This document shows, piece after piece, positions 16,858 to 24,361 of a DNA stretch of 39,077 bases (position 1 is its first letter; the number at the start of each line of letters is the position of its first letter). The DNA lies in NCBI RefSeq assembly GCF_001435585.1, contig NZ_AZEC01000009.1:1-39077 (forward strand), given 5' to 3'. The DNA comes from Schleiferilactobacillus perolens DSM 12744. GTDB taxonomy: Bacteria; Bacillota; Bacilli; Lactobacillales; Lactobacillaceae. A model generated the notes under the pieces. That model was not told the origin of the DNA, did no database searches, and worked only from the letters and a program-made list of their open reading frames with translations. The position numbers and the translations under genes were made by a program.

Positions 16858-17292
16858 ATGGTAAAGGCACAACAAAAATTTTTACTCTATGCAAAGACCA
16901 TCAATGATTTGGTGGATGGCATGACATCACTGCAAGAGAAAATGGATCCAGATTTTCAGACAGTGAAAAATGCGATCACTGAAGATGCGGTAAAAGAGAT
17001 GCCCGAAGACAAGTACATGAAGATCATTGAGAACTTTACTAAGGGAACCGATGGCTATCGCGACTTGCTGGCCACGTTGCAAAAGAGCACTGTGCCGGCC
17101 CGCTTAATGGGCAATCACCATTTGTTGATGACCGCCTTCCGAGATTTTATTGCCGGTTGCCAGGCGATGATTGACAGTATGCACGATGATCGTACGATCG
17201 ACGTGGCGGCTTTTGATGATGCCGAGAAGGCGCAGGATAAGGCCACGGATGAGATCGGCAAGTATCTGGGCCGGGTCAATCAGCTTGTGTAA
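16858..17292 (+). CDS. Conserved-looking helical cytosolic protein, function unknown
   Basis: A 144-residue protein with no signal peptide or membrane segment. It is rich in Lys, Asp, Glu and Met and reads as a bundle of four or five amphipathic helices. Features include LYAKTINDLVDGMTSLQEKM, a central GNHHLLMTAFRDF segment with adjacent histidines, and many acidic residues. It starts at ATG 16858 behind an AGGAGGTCAAGGTC site, 45 bases after the riboswitch-controlled ATPase, with no terminator between them. It may therefore be induced by Mn2+ together with the pump. I do not recognise a family; a metal-binding or stress role would be speculation. Confidence 0.75.
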   Translation: MVKAQQKFLLYAKTINDLVDGMTSLQEKMDPDFQTVKNAITEDAVKEMPEDKYMKIIENFTKGTDGYRDLLATLQKSTVPARLMGNHHLLMTAFRDFIAGCQAMIDSMHDDRTIDVAAFDDAEKAQDKATDEIGKYLGRVNQLV

Positions 17293-17310
17293 AAAAGTTT
17301 TTCTTAGTGC

Positions 17311-17339
17311 TTGACTTCACTTGGTGAGCATGGCATACT
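17311..17339 (+). promoter_or_regulatory. Promoter of the trpXYZ leader
   Basis: TTGACT (17311-17316) and CATACT (17334-17339) are separated by 17 bases. The start point would be near 17346, about 30 bases before the leader peptide ATG. Confidence 0.7.
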
Positions 17340-17374
17340 CAGAAACATAAGAAAACGGAAAGAGAGTGAATCCT

Positions 17375-17428
17375 ATGTTGTTCATCAATGTCACTAAAAT
17401 GAATAGTTCGTGGCAAAGCCGGCATTGA
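17375..17428 (+). CDS. Putative 17-residue leader peptide with a Trp codon
   Basis: The short frame MLFINVTKMNSSWQSRH has an upstream GAGAG-type ribosome binding site (GGAAAGAGAGTGAATCCT) and a TGA stop. Trp is rare in random short peptides and here the single TGG (17411-17413) lies four codons before the stop. It is the first frame of the transcript encoding a TrpX-like binding protein and is followed by alternative hairpins and a terminator. This suggests translation-dependent attenuation in response to tryptophan. No T-box core is visible in this leader. Confidence 0.55.
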   Translation: MLFINVTKMNSSWQSRH

Positions 17429-17430
17429 TG

Positions 17431-17536
17431 GGACGTGCAACATAATACGTCCTGTCGAAAGATACAGGACGTATCGATGCTGGGTTCGCTTTTGGCTGCC
17501 GCATGGATGCGTAAAAACATCAATGCGGCTTTTTTA
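17431..17536 (+). promoter_or_regulatory. Attenuator region with competing hairpins upstream of trpXYZ
   Basis: A perfect 11-bp hairpin, ATACGTCCTGT (17445-17455) with ACAGGACGTAT (17464-17474), competes with a shorter one, GGACGT (17431-17436) with ACGTCC (17447-17452). Downstream, ATGCTGG (17477-17483, one bulge) could pair with CCGCAT (17499-17504), which is also the left arm of the terminator. The region thus has the parts of a switch between readthrough and termination. Confidence 0.55.
17498..17536 (+). terminator. Leader terminator before trpX
   Basis: GCCGCAT (17498-17504) pairs with ATGCGGC (17523-17529) and is followed by six T residues. It lies 70 bases before the trpX ATG, with no gene ending in between, so it is a regulatory terminator. 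Confidence 0.7.
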
Positions 17537-17605
17537 TTCCTCTGAATTTTGGCGGGGTCGCATTGAGCGGCGCCGTCTTTTTGAATATTAGGAGGAGAGT
17601 TTAGC

Positions 17606-18604
17606 ATGAAGCGTATGTTAGCAATGATTGGCGCGTTACTGGTCTTTCTCGGGGTGGCCTTTTTCACCACCGGGAAACAGGTGACTCCCAAAGCCAAGAT
17701 TCCTACGGTGGGAATTTTGCAATTAATGAGTCACCCGGCCTTAGATCAAATTCATAAAGGTATTGTAGCCGGATTAAAAGAATCTGGCTATACCCAGGGG
17801 AAAAACTTGAAGATTGTTTTCCGTAACGCGGAAAACGACCAAAGTAATCTAAAGACGATGAGTCAAACGTTGGTGGAACGGGCTGATAGCGATGTGGTGG
17901 TTGGTATTGCGACGCCATCGGCCCAGGCTTTGGCAAATACCACCAAGACGACCCCAATCGTGCTTGGCGCGGTGACCGATCCCGTGGGGGCAAAATTAGT
18001 GAAAAGCATTACACATCCTGGCGGCAACATTAGCGGGGTGTCTGATCCTGCACCAATCAATAAGCAACTGGCCCTAATTCACGAGTTGATGCCCAAGCTG
18101 AAGACCATCGGGGTCATTTCCACTCTGAGTGATGATTCTGCCCAAGCCGATGTCAATCGCTTCACGAAGCTGGTGAAACAATATGGTTGGACCGTGAAGA
18201 AGTATAACGTCAGCTCCACTAATGACGTGAATCAGGTCGCTCAAACGATGGTCAACCAAGTGGACGCGGTCTGGGTGCCGACGGACAACACCATTGCCAG
18301 TGCGATGCAAACGCTGGTCAACGTCGCAGACACCAAGAACGTGCCCATCTTCCCGACCGTGGATACGATGGTCAAAGATGGCGGATTGGCGACGATGTCG
18401 TTGAACCAATTTGATCTAGGTGTTCGGGCGGGGCGGATGGCAGCCAAGGTCTTGAAGGGCACGGCCAAGCTGGCGACAACCCCCATCGACGACAAGACCC
18501 GGTCAGATTTGGTCATTAACTTGAAGCAAGCCAAACGGATTGGCTTCACCATTCCGCAAAAGCTGATTGATCAAGCCAAGAAGAACGGAGAGGTGATTCA
18601 ATAA
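17606..18604 (+). CDS. trpX: TrpX-like ABC transporter substrate-binding protein
   Basis: A 332-residue extracellular solute-binding protein. An N-terminal hydrophobic segment (LAMIGALLVFLGVAFFTTG) acts as a signal or membrane anchor; no lipobox cysteine is visible. The remainder is a two-lobed periplasmic-binding fold of the COG2984 type (VGILQLMSHPALDQIHKGIVAGL, GIATPSAQALAN, GAVTDPVGAKLV). Homologues in streptococci and lactobacilli are TrpX/TrpABC tryptophan or tyrosine uptake proteins. The start ATG has AGGAGGAGAGTTTAGC upstream. The gene overlaps the permease gene by one base (TAATG). The Trp-containing leader peptide upstream supports tryptophan as the substrate, but this is inference. 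Confidence 0.85.
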   Translation: MKRMLAMIGALLVFLGVAFFTTGKQVTPKAKIPTVGILQLMSHPALDQIHKGIVAGLKESGYTQGKNLKIVFRNAENDQSNLKTMSQTLVERADSDVVVGIATPSAQALANTTKTTPIVLGAVTDPVGAKLVKSITHPGGNISGVSDPAPINKQLALIHELMPKLKTIGVISTLSDDSAQADVNRFTKLVKQYGWTVKKYNVSSTNDVNQVAQTMVNQVDAVWVPTDNTIASAMQTLVNVADTKNVPIFPTVDTMVKDGGLATMSLNQFDLGVRAGRMAAKVLKGTAKLATTPIDDKTRSDLVINLKQAKRIGFTIPQKLIDQAKKNGEVIQ

Positions 18605-19515
18605 TGAGTATTATCGTATCAGCCATGGGGCAAGGATTATTATGGAGTATTTTAGGCATTGGATTGTTTCTTACGTTCCGGGTCCTGGATTTCCCGGATA
18701 TGACCGTGGAGGGCAGTTTCCCGCTGGGGGCCTGTGTCAGTGTGGCGGCCATTACCCGCGGTGTGGATCCCGTGCTGAGTCTGCTATTGGCGTTTGGGGC
18801 CGGCATGCTGGCGGGTTTAGCGACAGGCCTGCTGTACACCAAGGGCAAGGTGCCGGTACTGCTCGCTGGAATATTGGTGATGACGGCGCTCTATTCGGTC
18901 AACCAGCACATTCTGGGCCGGGCCAACCTGTCATTGCTTAACCAGCCGAATTTGTTCAACAACACATTCTTGAAATCATTACCGCCATACTTTGACAGTG
19001 TCTTAGTTGGCACTGGCGCCATCATTGTGATTGCAATATTGCTGATGTGGTTCCTGCAAACCAACCTTGGGCAGGCTTTCATTGCCACCGGAGATAACGA
19101 GATCATGGCGCAATCACTAGGGATTCATACTGATTTTGAAAAGAATATGGGTCTGATGGTCGCTAATGGTCTGGTTGGCCTGGCCGGCGGTTTGATTGCT
19201 CAAAACAATGGATACGCCGATGTGAACCAAGGGATCGGGGTCATCGTCATTGGGCTAGCGGCCATCATCATCGGCGAAGTGGTGTTTGGCGAATTGACGT
19301 TGAACCAGCGGTTAGTCGCCACTGTACTCGGTAGTATTTTGTATCGATTCGTCCTGCTAATCGTGCTCGGATTGGGTTTCGGCGATGTCGACTTGAAGCT
19401 GATCTCCGCAGTTGTATTGGCCATTATGTTGATGGTGCCGACGGTGGAAGCCAAAGTGCGGTTGCAGCACGCGTTGAAAAAAGGATTAGGGCAAGAGGTG
19501 GAAAATCATGAGTGA
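18604..19515 (+). CDS. trpY: TrpY-like ABC transporter permease
   Basis: A 303-residue integral membrane protein with about eight to nine hydrophobic segments, of the branched-chain amino acid/ribose permease fold (COG4120). Family blocks are GLFLTFRVLDFPDMTVEGSFPLGA near the N terminus and a C-terminal GEVVFGELTLNQRLVATVLGSILYR block. It overlaps trpX by one base and trpZ by 8 bases, so all three are translationally coupled. It forms the membrane channel for the binding protein's ligand, probably tryptophan or tyrosine. Confidence 0.87.
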   Translation: MSIIVSAMGQGLLWSILGIGLFLTFRVLDFPDMTVEGSFPLGACVSVAAITRGVDPVLSLLLAFGAGMLAGLATGLLYTKGKVPVLLAGILVMTALYSVNQHILGRANLSLLNQPNLFNNTFLKSLPPYFDSVLVGTGAIIVIAILLMWFLQTNLGQAFIATGDNEIMAQSLGIHTDFEKNMGLMVANGLVGLAGGLIAQNNGYADVNQGIGVIVIGLAAIIIGEVVFGELTLNQRLVATVLGSILYRFVLLIVLGLGFGDVDLKLISAVVLAIMLMVPTVEAKVRLQHALKKGLGQEVENHE

Positions 19516-20263
19516 AGCAGCCGTATCGTTAACTAATGTCAGTGTGACCGTGCATCAACAAAACCAAAGCAAGACGATCTTGCAAAATATGAATCTCACG
19601 ATTGCGCCCCAAGACTTTATCACTGTGCTAGGGACCAATGGGGCCGGCAAGTCGACGCTGTTCAACGCCATTGCCGGCAACCTGTCCGCCAGCGGTACGA
19701 TTACATTTGCGGGTAAGAATGTCACGGCGTTGAATGCCATTCAACGGGCCAAGTACATCAGTCGGGTCTTTCAAGACCCCAAGATGGGGACCGCTGGGCG
19801 GATGAGTGTGGCAGAAAACTTGGTGTTGGCACAACATCGCGGCGAGCGGCGCACATTGCGCGGCCGCCGGCTGGAAGCCCAGCGGGACCAGTTGAAAGAA
19901 GAGACGGCGCAATTCGGCAACGGCTTGGACCAACTGCTGGATAGTCCCACCGAGACCTTGTCCGGTGGACAGCGGCAATCACTGAGCCTGCTGATGGCGG
20001 TGCAAAAGGATCCGGCGTTGCTGTTGTTGGACGAGCACACGGCAGCATTGGACCCACACACCAGTGCACAGTTGATGGCTCTGACGGACAAAATCATCAA
20101 GGAGCGGAAACTTACTGCGCTGATGATCACCCACCGGATGGATGACGCTTTGCAGTATGGCAATCGGCTCATCGTTCTAGACAATGGTCGGTTGCGGGCG
20201 GATTATAACGCTGCGGAAAAGAAGAATCTAAAACGGGAAGATTTGTTAGAGTTCTTTGATTAA
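19508..20263 (+). CDS. trpZ: TrpZ-like ABC transporter ATP-binding protein
   Basis: A 251-residue ATPase (COG1101 type). The Walker A motif is GTNGAGKST, the signature motif LSGGQRQS, and Walker B LLLLDEHTAALD, followed by the H-loop in MITHRMDDAL. The variant DEHTAALDP is characteristic of this subfamily. It energises uptake with the two upstream proteins. It overlaps the permease gene by 8 bases, and its ATG has AAGAGGTGGAAAATC upstream. A perfect palindrome and a strong terminator follow. Confidence 0.9.
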   Translation: MSEAAVSLTNVSVTVHQQNQSKTILQNMNLTIAPQDFITVLGTNGAGKSTLFNAIAGNLSASGTITFAGKNVTALNAIQRAKYISRVFQDPKMGTAGRMSVAENLVLAQHRGERRTLRGRRLEAQRDQLKEETAQFGNGLDQLLDSPTETLSGGQRQSLSLLMAVQKDPALLLLDEHTAALDPHTSAQLMALTDKIIKERKLTALMITHRMDDALQYGNRLIVLDNGRLRADYNAAEKKNLKREDLLEFFD

Positions 20264-20281
20264 ATATTTCCCGGGAAATAT
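20264..20281. repeat. Perfect 18-bp palindrome after trpZ
   Basis: ATATTTCCCGGGAAATAT is its own reverse complement and begins right after the trpZ stop codon. With no loop it is better suited to a protein-binding site than to an RNA hairpin, but its function is unknown. Confidence 0.6.
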
Positions 20282-20291
20282 GGCACAAAAA

Positions 20292-20339
20292 ATAAACGCG
20301 GGCAAGAAGGTGAATAGTCACCTTCTTGCCCGCGTTTAT
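20292..20339. terminator. Bidirectional terminator between trpZ and the convergent efflux operon
   Basis: A perfect 22-bp stem (20292-20313 with 20318-20339) closes a 4-base loop. A and T residues at the outer ends serve each strand. It separates two convergent operons. Confidence 0.9.
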
Positions 20340-20345
20340 GCGTCC

Positions 20346-21569
20346 TTATTCGTAGCGGAGGGCTTCGATTGGATTGAGCTTAGCAGCTTTGCGGGCGGGG
20401 TAGATACCGAAGAAAATACCGACCGCGCTGGCAAAGACGAGGACTAAAACAATGGCTTGCCAGGTGATCGTGGCAGTGATCGCCAGAGCGGCAGCGACTG
20501 ATTCGGCCACGATGATGCCCAGCATTAAACCGATAATACCGCCAATCAAGGAGAGAATGACCGCTTCAGTTAAGAACTGGATCATAATGTCCCGTGTCGT
20601 GGCACCCAGAGCTTTACGGGTACCGATTTCCCGGGTCCGTTCCGTCACGGAGACCAGCATAATATTCATCACACCGATCCCGCCGACAACCAAGGCAATG
20701 GCTGCCACGGCGGCAATAAATTCAACGAATAGTGTCAAGACATTATCCACTTGATCCAGCGCCGAAAGATAATTACGGGCTGTATATAACTGCTGACCGA
20801 CTACATCATGACGGGTTTCAAGCAGACGTACCGTGTTTTGTGAGACAGCCGTGATATCGTTACGCGAACGAGCCTTGATGGTCACATCGGTGATACCGCC
20901 TGCATTGATACTGACGAGTTTCATCGTGGAATAGGGGATGGCCACATAAACTGGGAAACTGTTGCGGCGTACTGCACCCTGAAATTTATCGGCAGTGCTC
21001 TTGGTGACCCCAATAATCCGGACACTGATGCTGGTGGTACGGCTGCGCAATGTCATCATTTTGCCAACGATATTCGTTTGATTGTTGAATAGAGATTTGG
21101 CCCCATCCGCCGAAATTACTGCTACCGGTGCAGATTCATCATAATCCGCCTGAGTAAAGTAACGGCCGGACACCAAACTCGGGTCCATCACGTTACTGGT
21201 CCGTTGTAAGTCTGGACTGCCGCCGAAGATCAGCGCCGTCTTTTCATCGCCACTAGCTGCCGCAAAGCCAGAAAGGGTGTAATTCGGAGAAATCGCAGTG
21301 ACTCGGTCATCGGTGTTTTTGATGGCTTGCAGGTCCTGATCCGTGATTTGTTCATCGTTACTGGCATTGTTGGAGACGCTTAAAGAAACTGTGGTTGCCC
21401 CGAGATCATTGAAGGTACCGGTGATGCGGGTCGTTGCCCCGTTCCCGATCGCTAGAATGGCGATGACGGCAGCAATCCCAATGATGTTTCCCAGCATGGT
21501 GAGGAAAGAACGCATCTTGTTGGCCCGAATCGCATCCAGCGCCATTTTGAAACTTTCCAGCAAGGTCAT
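20346..21569 (-). CDS. MacB-like ABC transporter permease (FtsX family)
   Basis: A 407-residue permease with one N-terminal membrane segment (about 18-40), a MacB-type periplasmic core domain of about 230 residues, and three C-terminal membrane segments. The FtsX-domain signature GGIGVMNIMLVSVTERTREIGTRKALGA is visible. With the ATPase and membrane-fusion-like protein encoded upstream it forms a YknXYZ/MacAB-type exporter, typically for antimicrobial peptides, drugs or lipids. Its start overlaps the end of the ATPase gene by 4 bases (ATGA). The substrate is unknown, and no adjacent two-component system or bacteriocin gene is present to suggest one. Confidence 0.88.
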   Translation of the reverse strand: MTLLESFKMALDAIRANKMRSFLTMLGNIIGIAAVIAILAIGNGATTRITGTFNDLGATTVSLSVSNNASNDEQITDQDLQAIKNTDDRVTAISPNYTLSGFAAASGDEKTALIFGGSPDLQRTSNVMDPSLVSGRYFTQADYDESAPVAVISADGAKSLFNNQTNIVGKMMTLRSRTTSISVRIIGVTKSTADKFQGAVRRNSFPVYVAIPYSTMKLVSINAGGITDVTIKARSRNDITAVSQNTVRLLETRHDVVGQQLYTARNYLSALDQVDNVLTLFVEFIAAVAAIALVVGGIGVMNIMLVSVTERTREIGTRKALGATTRDIMIQFLTEAVILSLIGGIIGLMLGIIVAESVAAALAITATITWQAIVLVLVFASAVGIFFGIYPARKAAKLNPIEALRYE

Positions 21570-22285
21570 GAGGACACCTCCTGGGAAAAGAGTTGGGGTG
21601 GGTTGGCGACTGGCTCATCTTTTTGTACAATACCGTCGCGGAAGGACACAATCCGTTTTGCATATTGGGCAATATCGGGCTCGTGGGTGACCATGACGAT
21701 GGTCGTCCCCGCGGCGTTCAATTCTTGAAATATCCGTACGATTTCCAGTGATGTGTGACTGTCCAAATTTCCCGTGGGTTCATCAGCCATGATGACTGCT
21801 GGGCGGTTCACAATGGCCCGAGCAATCGCGACTCGCTGCATTTGCCCACCAGAAATTTCATTGGGTTGATGATCCACTCGATCCCCCAGGCCGACCTGCG
21901 TCAAAGCGTCTGCCGCCCGATCTTTTCGCTCACCGCGGCCAATGCCGGCGTAAACCATGGGCAGGGCGACGTTTTCCAGCAACGTCATCCGCGGCATGAG
22001 ATTGAAGGATTGAAATACGAAACCAATTTCTTTATTGCGCACATGGGCCCGTTGATTTTCGTTCAAATGGGTGACGTCTTGGTTGTTTAAGGTGTAGACA
22101 CCCGCATCAAAATTATCCAGTAGTCCCATGATGTTCATCATCGTCGATTTGCCGGAACCAGAGGGACCCATGATTGCTAAAAACTCACCCGTGTTAACGG
22201 TCAGATTGACATCTTTCAAAACGTGCAGTGTTTCATCTCCGGTGCGGTACGTTTTAACGATGTGGGTCAAACTAATCAGACTCAT
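21566..22285 (-). CDS. MacB/LolD-type ABC transporter ATP-binding protein
   Basis: A 239-residue ATPase with Walker [10 protein letters not shown], signature [14 protein letters not shown], Walker [13 protein letters not shown] and H-loop [13 protein letters not shown]. The sequence is very close to the MacB/YknY consensus. It overlaps the genes on both sides by 4 bases, giving strict translational coupling within the three-gene operon (fusion protein, ATPase, permease). Confidence 0.93.
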   Translation of the reverse strand: MSLISLTHIVKTYRTGDETLHVLKDVNLTVNTGEFLAIMGPSGSGKSTMMNIMGLLDNFDAGVYTLNNQDVTHLNENQRAHVRNKEIGFVFQSFNLMPRMTLLENVALPMVYAGIGRGERKDRAADALTQVGLGDRVDHQPNEISGGQMQRVAIARAIVNRPAVIMADEPTGNLDSHTSLEIVRIFQELNAAGTTIVMVTHEPDIAQYAKRIVSFRDGIVQKDEPVANPPQLFSQEVSS

Positions 22286-23145
22286 TTCGCCGTCACCGCA
22301 CTTCCATTCTTTAGACTCGTGCTGGGGGACAAAATAATCACGTCTCCGGCAGCTAATCCTTCGCTGACAGCGATACGGGTATTCGATTGGAGTCCAGTGG
22401 TGATTGATGTCTGGCGAGCTTTGCCCTTAACCACGCGGAATACCAACGGATGATTGTTCCGATCGTAAGTGATCGCTTCTTGGGGAATGGTCAAAGCGTT
22501 TTTGGCCGAATCCACGGTAATCGTGACATCAATATCGAATCCCGGGACCAAATTCGTTGGTTGTTTGGTGAAAGTCACCTGGGCCGCCCGGGTCGGGGTG
22601 GAAGCGCCAGTGGCACTCGTCGTGGTGGTGGCTGTGGGCGCCACACTGGCCACTTGCCCAGTGTCCGTCTGATTCAAATAAGTTAGCTTCGCCCTTTGTC
22701 CCTTTTTCACTTGGGCGGATTCTGATTTTGTCAGAGACAATTGGACTCGTAAGTCGCTCAAATTCGCGATCGTGATGGCGGCCTTGCCCGCAGCAGCACT
22801 ATTATCAGTTTGACCAGCTTGAATATTCACCGCTGTCACCGTACCCGCTTGGGTCGCTGTGAGATTAGTTGTGCGGTTGTACGTGGCGAGGACCTGTCCC
22901 TGGTTCACGGTGTCACCTACTTGGACATTGACGGCCGTGACCACGCCACTGCCGGACAAGTTCGCTTGCTGCGTCGGAATAATCGTCCCCGTGGTCGCTA
23001 CGGTGGCGGTAATGTTTTGGCGGGCCGCTTTGGCGGTGGTGACAGTCACCGCAGTGTTTCGTCGACCAGCAAAGAAGACACTCCAACCAATTAAGCCAAC
23101 GACTAATAAACCAACCACGATGGCTGTGATGCGTTTCCAAGTCAT
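22282..23145 (-). CDS. HlyD/MacA-like membrane fusion subunit of the ABC exporter
   Basis: A 287-residue protein with an N-terminal membrane anchor (about residues 5-25), a biotinyl-lipoyl-like hairpin (about 45-115, with GTIIPTQQANLSGSGVVTAVNVQVGDTVNQGQVLATY and a second GTVTAVNIQAGQ half) and C-terminal beta-barrel and YknX-type domains. The long coiled-coil hairpin of proteobacterial MacA is absent, as is usual for Gram-positive versions. A Thr/Ser/Ala-rich linker lies at about 165-190. It is the first gene of the efflux operon and binds outside the membrane to couple with the permease. Confidence 0.87.
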   Translation of the reverse strand: MTWKRITAIVVGLLVVGLIGWSVFFAGRRNTAVTVTTAKAARQNITATVATTGTIIPTQQANLSGSGVVTAVNVQVGDTVNQGQVLATYNRTTNLTATQAGTVTAVNIQAGQTDNSAAAGKAAITIANLSDLRVQLSLTKSESAQVKKGQRAKLTYLNQTDTGQVASVAPTATTTTSATGASTPTRAAQVTFTKQPTNLVPGFDIDVTITVDSAKNALTIPQEAITYDRNNHPLVFRVVKGKARQTSITTGLQSNTRIAVSEGLAAGDVIILSPSTSLKNGSAVTAK

Positions 23146-23240
23146 TACTTTTGCCCCTTTCGTATACTGTTAGTTTAGTCAACTTTGAGTGTAAGAGCAC
23201 GCATTTGGCTTATTGTGCGAAGTCTAGAGTTGACCGAAAA

Positions 23241-23284
23241 TAAAAAATCCCATCAAACCGGCTGCGAAAGCTGATCTGATGGGA
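23241..23284 (-). terminator. Terminator downstream of tRNA-Leu
   Basis: On the minus strand TCCCATCA and TGATGGGA (arms 23277-23284 and 23248-23255) close a hairpin that is followed by TTTTTTATTTT. It ends the SprT-like/tRNA-Leu direction before the efflux operon promoter. Confidence 0.8.
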
Positions 23285-23302
23285 CTAATCTGTATTCTAT
23301 GA

Positions 23303-23387
23303 TGCGGGCGAGAAGACTCGAACTTCCATGACCAATATTGGTCACAAGATCCTTAATCTTGCGCGTCTGCCATTCCGCCACGCCCGC
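23303..23387 (-). tRNA. tRNA-Leu (AAG)
   Basis: Read on the minus strand, acceptor arms GCGGGCG and CGCCCGC pair. The D arm contains TGGCGGAATGGCAGACG, the anticodon stem CAAGA/TCTTG holds loop TTAAGGA with anticodon AAG, a long variable arm follows (class II), and the T arm is GTTCGAGTC. CCA is not encoded. An A34 anticodon implies inosine editing for decoding CUN codons. Confidence 0.92.
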
Positions 23388-23448
23388 AAAAAACGTCCTT
23401 AAACAGTTTATCACGAAGTAAGAACGCGATTCAAGCCCTTTTTGCTGG

Positions 23449-23943
23449 TCAGGCGCTAATTTGCGTCATTTTCACCTGCGTACCGACCAACTGTAAATGG
23501 TGATGGCACCGGCCGCATACATAACGGCGGGTGTCAATTTTGCGTTGGCGGGGATATTTGGTGTGGCAATTTGGGCATTCATAGAGATAATTCACTGTTT
23601 TGTCCGCCCGGGGCGGCATTGGCGGGGCAAATCGACTGCCGCCACTAGCCGCTAAATACTGTTTGAAGTCCGCATCTTTGTGTTGATACCCACGTTTTTG
23701 CAAATGCAGATGGTAATGGCATAACTCATGTTTGATCACACCCAGCAGTTCCGCTGCGCCGTAATACTGCAATAGGCGGGGGTTGATTTCAATATCGTGA
23801 TCACGCAACCGGTAGCGGCCGCCGGTCGTGCGTAACCGCCGATTAAAGACAGCTTGGTGCAAAAAAGGGCGGTGGAAGGTATGGAGTGAAACTTCCTGCA
23901 CCAACGCCGTCAGTTCTTGGTCTGTTTGGGGTAATTGCACCAC
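23449..23943 (-). CDS. SprT-like zinc metalloprotease family protein
   Basis: A 164-residue protein of the SprT/YdcK family. The zinc protease motif HELCH (His72, Glu73, His76) lies in IKHELCHYHLH, and a C-terminal zinc ribbon has Cys123-x2-Cys126 and Cys143-x2-Cys146. Eukaryotic relatives (Spartan) digest DNA-protein crosslinks; the bacterial function is unknown. There is no signal peptide, so it is cytosolic. It is followed on the minus strand by tRNA-Leu 61 bases later. It is divergent from the pilus cluster, with about 420 bases between them. Confidence 0.88.
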   Translation of the reverse strand: MVQLPQTDQELTALVQEVSLHTFHRPFLHQAVFNRRLRTTGGRYRLRDHDIEINPRLLQYYGAAELLGVIKHELCHYHLHLQKRGYQHKDADFKQYLAASGGSRFAPPMPPRADKTVNYLYECPNCHTKYPRQRKIDTRRYVCGRCHHHLQLVGTQVKMTQISA

Positions 23944-24361
23944 AGTGAAACCCGCTTTCTGTCTTAATAATAGGGCTTATTTTAACAATTTATTAAACAC
24001 TCCGCAACGAATTGCAACTGATGCTAGATTTCTAATGTGTTCGCGCATCATCTGTCCAGAGGCGCATGATTGAGAGCGCAAAGAGATGATGCGCGATTTT
24101 GCCTAAAAATTGTATTTCTTTTTTACGTTGGTGAAGCGAGGGATTTTGTTAAATCTGACGCTGCTATACAGCGCTTAGAAACAAGACGGCTATCGGTTCC
24201 CATTATATGGGGAATCAATGGCCGTGTTTTATTGGTTTTGAAAATAAATGATGTGGTATTTGGCTTCCTGATGAACTTTGCCAGCGCCTAAGTCAGCCCG
24301 TTATGCTGGGAGTGTAGAGATGAGCAAGTCGTGTACACAGCAACATGAAAGGAGGCCGCTC
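23944..24361 (+). other. Intergenic region upstream of the pilus cluster
   Basis: No convincing gene is present in these 418 bases, which look more AT-rich than the surroundings. It holds a 12-bp inverted repeat (24042-24053 with 24084-24095), a second hairpin at 24178-24230, and the pilus promoter (24278-24307). It may carry regulatory sites for the divergent sprT-like and pilus genes. Confidence 0.6.
24278..24307 (+). promoter_or_regulatory. Promoter P1 of the pilus cluster
   Basis: TTGCCA (24278-24283), an 18-base spacer and TATGCT (24302-24307) lie 54 bases before the tip pilin ATG. The -10 region and the bases after it (TATGCTGggAGtGTA) match a second promoter at 28203-28232. Confidence 0.6.

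Noticed and set aside
17346-17605. T-box riboswitch for trpXYZ
   Set aside because: No AGGGTGGNACCGCG-like T-box core or specifier loop could be found; the region instead has a short Trp-bearing frame and simple hairpins.
24070-24291. A 73-residue frame upstream of the pilus cluster
   Set aside because: It has no ribosome binding site, no recognisable features, runs through the hairpin and overlaps the pilus promoter, so it is probably not a gene.
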